From Nocardia amikacinitolerans NBRC 108937 (GTDB lineage Bacteria > Actinomycetota > Actinomycetes > Mycobacteriales > Mycobacteriaceae): a DNA stretch of 64,000 bases. The position numbers and the translations under genes are program-made. Numbering within the stretch: position 1 is the stretch's first letter; each line of letters starts with the position of its first letter. The stretch lies in assembly GCF_001612615.1 (NCBI RefSeq), contig NZ_BDAU01000047.1, positions 1 through 64,000 of the forward strand, written 5' to 3'. Below are positions 59,655 through 64,000 of the stretch, in pieces. The notes under the pieces are model-generated. The model was not told where the DNA came from. It searched no databases and saw only the letters and a program-made list of their open reading frames with translations.

Positions 59655-61118
59655 TTGCTGGTGAAACCTGCCGACATGTTCGACCGTGAGCGGGAGTGGC
59701 GTGCGCTGGCGGGGTTCGTTACGAGTGGTCAGCCGCACGCGACGCTGGGGGTGGTGTCCGGTCGGCGCAGGCAGGGCAAGACGTTCCTGCTGGAGGCGAT
59801 CTGTGAGGCGGCCGGGGGCTTCTACTTTGCCGCGGACCAGGCAACCGAGGCCGAGTCGTTGCGGTATTTCGCCGCGGCGGTGGCGGAGTTCAGTGGGTCG
59901 GGGCTGCCGGTTCGATTCGAGGACTGGCGTCAGGCGGTCGATGCGCTGCTGACGGTGACCGAGAACCGCGAGGTCCCTGTCGTCATCGATGAGTTCCCGT
60001 ATCTGGTGAAGGCGAGTCCGGGATTGCCATCGATCATTCAGTCGGCGTTGGCGCCGCGCAGGCCCGAGCGGCGGCGGTCCCGGGCCAGGTTGTTGCTGTG
60101 TGGGTCGGCGATGTCCTTCATGGGTTCGCTGCTGGCCGGTGGCGCACCGCTGCGCGGGCGAGCCGGGCTGGAACTGATCGTTCCGACGCTGGACTATCGT
60201 CTCGCCGCGGATTTCTGGGGGATCGACGATCCGCGGTTGGCGATCCAGGTGCACTCGATCGTCGGCGGAACACCCGCTTATCGGAGGGAGTTCGTCGAAG
60301 GAGACGTGCCCGCGAGTCTGGAGGATTTCGACGACTGGGTGCTACGAACGGTGCTCAACCCGTCGAGTCCGTTGTTCCGTGAGGCGAGGTATCTCCTGAG
60401 CGAGGAACCCGGATTGCGCGACCCTGGTCTTTACCACTCGGTGTTGGCGGCCGTGGCCCAGGGAAACTCGACCAGCGGCGGTATCGCCTCGTATGTCGGA
60501 CGCAAGGCCAGCGACATCACTCATCCGCTCACCGTGCTCGAAGACTGCGGCCTGTTGCGCCGCGAGCGCGATGCGTTTCGCGGCAACCGCATGATCTACC
60601 GCATCAATGAGCCGCTCGTCGCGTTCTATCAAGCCGTGCAGCGCCCGGACTGGACCGAATGGGAACGCGGACGGCGGACGGCGCGTCTGTGGGAACGTCG
60701 GCGCCATCGCTTCGAAAGCAATGTGCTGGGTCCGCATTTCGAGGAGGTCTGCCGCGCCTGGGTCGCCGACTACGCACCCGAGGACTTCTTCGGGGGTCAC
60801 GTCACCAGAGTGGCCAGCGGAATGGTCAACGATCCCGCACAGCAGACGACGCACGAGGTCGACATCGCGGTGTTCGGCGAGCTTCCCGACGGGCGCGAAG
60901 CGCTGCTGTCCATCGGCGAAGCCAAATGGAACGACACGATGGGCCTGGGTCATCTCGACCGGTTGCGCCGGATCCGGGACCTGCTCTCGGCCAAGTTCGA
61001 CACAAGCCGAACACGGCTGGCTTGCTATAGCGCTGCGGGTTTCATGCCCGCGCTGACCGAGGCCGTCGCCGCGGAGGACGTGGTCCTGGTGGACTCGAAC
61101 ACCCTCTACGGGATGTGA
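59655..61118 (+). CDS. AAA-type ATPase with DUF234-like C-terminus
   Basis: A 487-aa protein of the archaeal-type ATPase group. Walker A is GVVSGRRRQGKTFLLEAI (about residues 32-49) and Walker B is VPVVIDEFPYLVKASPG (about 111-127). A winged-helix part (DITHPLTVLEDCGLLRRERD) is followed by a DUF234 region ending in a PD-(D/E)xK-like nuclease signature (THEVDIAVFGELPDGREALL, SIGEAKWNDTMG). Function unknown; relatives are frequent in archaea and anaerobes and look mobile. The TTG start is fixed by GGAGG 5 nt upstream. The AT-rich promoter and the odd start suggest transfer. Confidence 0.82.
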   Translation: MLVKPADMFDREREWRALAGFVTSGQPHATLGVVSGRRRQGKTFLLEAICEAAGGFYFAADQATEAESLRYFAAAVAEFSGSGLPVRFEDWRQAVDALLTVTENREVPVVIDEFPYLVKASPGLPSIIQSALAPRRPERRRSRARLLLCGSAMSFMGSLLAGGAPLRGRAGLELIVPTLDYRLAADFWGIDDPRLAIQVHSIVGGTPAYRREFVEGDVPASLEDFDDWVLRTVLNPSSPLFREARYLLSEEPGLRDPGLYHSVLAAVAQGNSTSGGIASYVGRKASDITHPLTVLEDCGLLRRERDAFRGNRMIYRINEPLVAFYQAVQRPDWTEWERGRRTARLWERRRHRFESNVLGPHFEEVCRAWVADYAPEDFFGGHVTRVASGMVNDPAQQTTHEVDIAVFGELPDGREALLSIGEAKWNDTMGLGHLDRLRRIRDLLSAKFDTSRTRLACYSAAGFMPALTEAVAAEDVVLVDSNTLYGM

Positions 61119-61126
61119 CGGGCGAG

Positions 61127-62452
61127 TCAGGCGGTGGCCGAGGCGGTTTCGGTGGTGCGGGTCACGGCGGGGCGGTAGGTGCAGACCGCGTAGACGAGGA
61201 TGGCGAAGGTCACGAGGACGTAGCTGCTGCCGAGAATCTGCTGCCACCAAGCCCAGTCGAGTTCTCGATCCTTCGAGTGGGGGAGCAACCACTGGGGGCC
61301 GACGAGGAAGAGGACGGTCAGGCAGGCGATGGTTGTGGGGAACCAGCGTCCGCGCGGGGTTCGGGCGCGGCCCTCGCGGGCGCGGACGAGGGCGTCGGCG
61401 GCGGCGACGAGGGCGGGCGCCACCCAGACCCAGTGGTGCGACCAGGAGACCGGCGAGACGAGCAGGACCGCGGCGGCGTTGACCAGCAGCGCGGCGACGG
61501 TGTTGCCCGCGGCGATGAGACGGTGCATCCAGATGGCGGCCAGCGCGACCGCGATCAGCGAGAGGGTGATCCAGATCAGGGTGGCCGCGGAATCGGAGAC
61601 GCCGAGCCGGAAGGCCATGCCCTTGAGCGACTGGTTGCCCGCGAAGTACGGCGGGCCGATGCGGCCGGTGTCGGAGAGGGTGTGGAACCAGTAGTCCACG
61701 GAATCGCTTGGGAACAGGAGGAATCCGAGGCCGACCGCACAGATCGCCGAGACGACCAGGGTGCCAGCGGCCTTCCAGTCCCTGCGCAGCAGGAAGTACA
61801 GCAGATAACCCGCGGGAATCAGCTTGATCGACACCGCGATTCCGATGAGCATGCCGCGCGGCCAGAACGGCTTGCGCACCAGGCAGTCCAGCGCGACGGC
61901 GGCCATCAGCACCAGGTTGATCTGGCCGAAGCCGTAGGTCTGCCGCACCGGTTCCAGGAACCCCGCCGCAGCGACAGCGGCGATCACCAAGGGCAGCATG
62001 GTCGTCCGGTCGAGCTCCGGCCGGATCCTGGCCAGCACCAGCCACAGCGTGATGCCTAGGCTGCCGATCGAGGTGGCAAGCACCAGCACCTCGGCGAGCG
62101 GCAGCGGCATCAGCGCGAGCGGCGCGAAGAACAGCGCGGCCAGCGGGGGATAGGTGAACGGAAGGCCGATGCCGAACACCGGCGGCATCGGGCCGTACAG
62201 CTCGCCGCCGTCCAGCCAGACGCGCGCGCCGTTGCGGTAGACCCGCAGGTCGATGTACCCGCCCCACCAGTGCACCAGCAGCGAGACGACCGCGGAGACC
62301 AGGAACAACGCGAGGGCCGCGCCCAGCCAGCGCAACTGCCTCGATGACATCGGCGAACGCGGTGACGAGCCGGTGGTGGATTCGGCGACCTCCGGGTGCG
62401 CATCCTCCGTGGCATCCTCGGCCGAATTCGCAACCCCCGATCGTTCGCTCAC
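61127..62452 (-). CDS. GT87-type polyprenyl-phosphate mannosyltransferase
   Basis: A 441-aa membrane glycosyltransferase of the GT-C class, with about ten hydrophobic helices and a disordered N-terminus of ~35 residues. The early extracytoplasmic loop contains the key Asp (GGYIDLRVYRNGARVWLDGG), followed by GLPFTYPPLAALFFAPLA. Related actinobacterial enzymes add alpha-1,2-mannose to phosphatidylinositol mannosides, lipomannan or arabinomannan. GTG 62452 is chosen because TACGCT ends 6 nt upstream on the coding strand (leaderless type); a GTG at 62485 would add 11 residues. It ends 8 bp from the convergent ATPase gene. Confidence 0.85.
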   Translation of the reverse strand: MSERSGVANSAEDATEDAHPEVAESTTGSSPRSPMSSRQLRWLGAALALFLVSAVVSLLVHWWGGYIDLRVYRNGARVWLDGGELYGPMPPVFGIGLPFTYPPLAALFFAPLALMPLPLAEVLVLATSIGSLGITLWLVLARIRPELDRTTMLPLVIAAVAAAGFLEPVRQTYGFGQINLVLMAAVALDCLVRKPFWPRGMLIGIAVSIKLIPAGYLLYFLLRRDWKAAGTLVVSAICAVGLGFLLFPSDSVDYWFHTLSDTGRIGPPYFAGNQSLKGMAFRLGVSDSAATLIWITLSLIAVALAAIWMHRLIAAGNTVAALLVNAAAVLLVSPVSWSHHWVWVAPALVAAADALVRAREGRARTPRGRWFPTTIACLTVLFLVGPQWLLPHSKDRELDWAWWQQILGSSYVLVTFAILVYAVCTYRPAVTRTTETASATA

Positions 62453-62579
62453 CCGGACAGCGTAATGGGCGGCCGTGCCCCTCACCTGCGGGGCCGCGTC
62501 ACCCGCCCTCTAGACTGGGCGCCAGGCGTCTCGCCGCAACTCAGTGACAACGGCCCGGCCGAAAGGACCCTGGTACTCC

Positions 62580-64000
62580 GTGACTCCGCAGGTCGACACC
62601 GTCAGCGCAGCCGCAGCGACCCCCGATGTGGCGCAACCGTACAAAGAGCTGGGTCTCAAGGACGACGAGTACGCCCGCATCAAGGAGATCCTCGGCCGTC
62701 GGCCCACCGACGCCGAGCTGGCGATGTACTCGGTGATGTGGAGCGAGCACTGCTCCTACAAGTCCTCCAAGGTGCACCTGCGCTACTTCGGTCAGACCAC
62801 CACCGACGAGATGCGCGAGTCCATGCTCGCGGGCATCGGCGAGAACGCAGGCGTGGTCGACGTGGGCGACGGCTGGGCGGTCACCTTCAAGGTGGAAAGC
62901 CACAACCACCCGTCCTACGTCGAGCCGTACCAGGGCGCGGCCACCGGTGTCGGCGGCATCGTGCGCGACATCATGGCGATGGGCGCGCGCCCGATCGCGG
63001 TGATGGACCAGCTGCGCTTCGGCGCGGCGGACGCGGCCGACACCCGCCGCGTCGTCGACGGCGTGGTGCGCGGCGTCGGCGGCTACGGCAACTCGCTCGG
63101 CCTGCCGAATGTCGGCGGCGAGACCGTGTTCGACGCCTCTTACCAGGGCAACCCGCTGGTCAACGCGCTGTGCGCTGGCGTGATGCGGGTCGAGGACCTG
63201 CACCTTGCCTTCGCCTCCGGCAAGGGCAACAAGATCATCCTGTTCGGCGCGCGCACCGGCCTCGACGGTATCGGCGGCGTCTCCGTGCTCGCCTCGGACA
63301 CCTTCTCCGGCGACGAGTCCGGCGCCGGACGCAAGAAGCTGCCCAGCGTCCAGGTCGGCGACCCGTTCACCGAGAAGGTGCTCATCGAGTGCTGTCTCGA
63401 GCTGTACGCGGCGAAGCTGGTCGTCGGCATCCAGGACCTCGGCGGTGCCGGACTGTCCTGCGCCACCTCCGAACTCGCGGCCGCAGGCGACGGCGGCATG
63501 CACATCGACCTGACCAAGGTGCCGCTGCGCGCGGCCAACATGACGCCCGCGGAGATCCTCTCCAGCGAGTCCCAGGAGCGCATGTGCGCCGTGGTCACCC
63601 CCGAGAACGTCGAGGCGTTCATGGCGGTGTGCCACAAGTGGGACGTGCTCGCCACCGTCATCGGTGAGGTCACCGACGGCGACCGTCTGGTGGTCACCTG
63701 GCACGGCGAGACCGTGGTGGACGTGCCGCCGCGCACCGTCGCGCACGAGGGCCCGGTGTACGAGCGCCCGGTGCGGCGCCCGGACTACCAGGACGCGCTG
63801 ATCGCCGACACCCCGGACAAGCTCTCGCGTCCGAAGACACCGGAGGAGCTGCGCGCGACGCTGCTCCAGATGATCTCCAGCCCGCAGCTGTGCAGCCGCA
63901 AGTGGATCACCGAGCAGTACGACCGCTACGTGCGCGGCAACACCGTGCTCGCCGAGCACGCCGACGCGGGCGTCATCCGGATCGACGAAGAGACCGGTCG
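62580..64000 (+). CDS. purL: FGAM synthase large subunit PurL (3' end beyond window)
   Basis: The first 473 codons of the large subunit of phosphoribosylformylglycinamidine synthase (small PurL type used with PurS and PurQ). Signatures include DAELAMYSVMWSEHCSYKSS, VTFKVESHNHPSYVEPYQGA, ATGVGGIVRDIMAMGARPIA, NVGGETVFDASYQGNPLVNA, LFGARTGLDGIGGVSVLASD and VVGIQDLGGAGLSCATSELA. The GTG at 62580 is preceded by GAAAGGA about 12 nt upstream. TAGACT near 62511 may be the -10 of a leadered promoter. The gene is open at the window end. Confidence 0.96.
   Translation, partial: MTPQVDTVSAAAATPDVAQPYKELGLKDDEYARIKEILGRRPTDAELAMYSVMWSEHCSYKSSKVHLRYFGQTTTDEMRESMLAGIGENAGVVDVGDGWAVTFKVESHNHPSYVEPYQGAATGVGGIVRDIMAMGARPIAVMDQLRFGAADAADTRRVVDGVVRGVGGYGNSLGLPNVGGETVFDASYQGNPLVNALCAGVMRVEDLHLAFASGKGNKIILFGARTGLDGIGGVSVLASDTFSGDESGAGRKKLPSVQVGDPFTEKVLIECCLELYAAKLVVGIQDLGGAGLSCATSELAAAGDGGMHIDLTKVPLRAANMTPAEILSSESQERMCAVVTPENVEAFMAVCHKWDVLATVIGEVTDGDRLVVTWHGETVVDVPPRTVAHEGPVYERPVRRPDYQDALIADTPDKLSRPKTPEELRATLLQMISSPQLCSRKWITEQYDRYVRGNTVLAEHADAGVIRIDEETG

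Noticed and set aside
62541..63959. 472-aa minus-strand frame opposite purL
   Set aside because: purL is unmistakable on the plus strand; the opposite frame is an artefact of codon bias.

Overview
This window is a high-GC actinobacterial chromosome segment, most likely Nocardia or a close relative within the mycolic-acid bacteria. The evidence is the strongly GC-biased third codon positions, frequent GTG starts, many leaderless-type promoters (TANNNT 6-8 nt before the start codon), a complete mce4 operon, an antigen 85-like secreted esterase, and gene orders known from Mycobacterium tuberculosis (mce4-otsA; purD/purB ... purS-purQ ... pepC-purL). No integrase, transposase, rRNA gene or CRISPR array was seen.

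Region 1 (1-2.8 kb) is a gene-free, GC-rich block dominated by a degenerate tandem repeat of about 34 bp. It ends at a SigG-type ECF sigma factor (minus strand). Region 2 (2.9-23 kb) is a steroid (cholesterol) uptake and side-chain degradation cluster: echA19/fadD19 divergent, then fadE27-fadE26 divergent from a [3Fe-4S] ferredoxin, hsd4A, yrbE4AB, mce4A-F and two Mce-associated proteins. Five sequences resembling the KstR operator (TnnAACnnGTTnnA) sit exactly in its promoter gaps. Steroid would be imported by YrbE4/Mce4, activated by FadD19, dehydrogenated by FadE26/27, hydrated by EchA19 and oxidised by Hsd4A. An FAD monooxygenase/TetR pair and a small toxin-antitoxin-like pair interrupt the cluster at 6-8.8 kb.

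Region 3 (23-29 kb) holds a PhoPR-like two-component system, trehalose-6-phosphate synthase, a conserved 56-aa protein, an alpha/beta hydrolase, an orphan MbtH-like protein and tRNA-Thr(TGT). Region 4 (29.1-33.5 kb) is accessory. It has a tRNA-like remnant beside tRNA-Thr, an unknown gene overlapping an XRE/ImmA-peptidase fusion (toxin-antitoxin-like), and a lysin-like DUF1906-amidase-LGFP protein.

Region 5 (33.5-56.8 kb) is a housekeeping block in which purine genes (purD, purB, purS, purQ) are interleaved with peptidases (M23, oligopeptidase B, M20, M18), two HIT proteins, glutamate decarboxylase, a MerR-controlled old-yellow-enzyme and others. Two accessory insertions stand out. One is a duplicated, apparently structured element with a compensatory base change (41.1-41.4 kb). 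The other is a pair of signal-peptide-less AmiC-type ligand-binding proteins flanking a MarR regulator (52.7-55.4 kb). Region 6 (56.8-61.1 kb) is a second accessory patch: YdcF and a GntR/UTRA regulator divergent from two unknown genes, and an ATPase with a DUF234-like C-terminus whose promoter is embedded in an AT-rich inverted repeat. The window ends with a GT87-type mannosyltransferase and the 5' two-thirds of purL.
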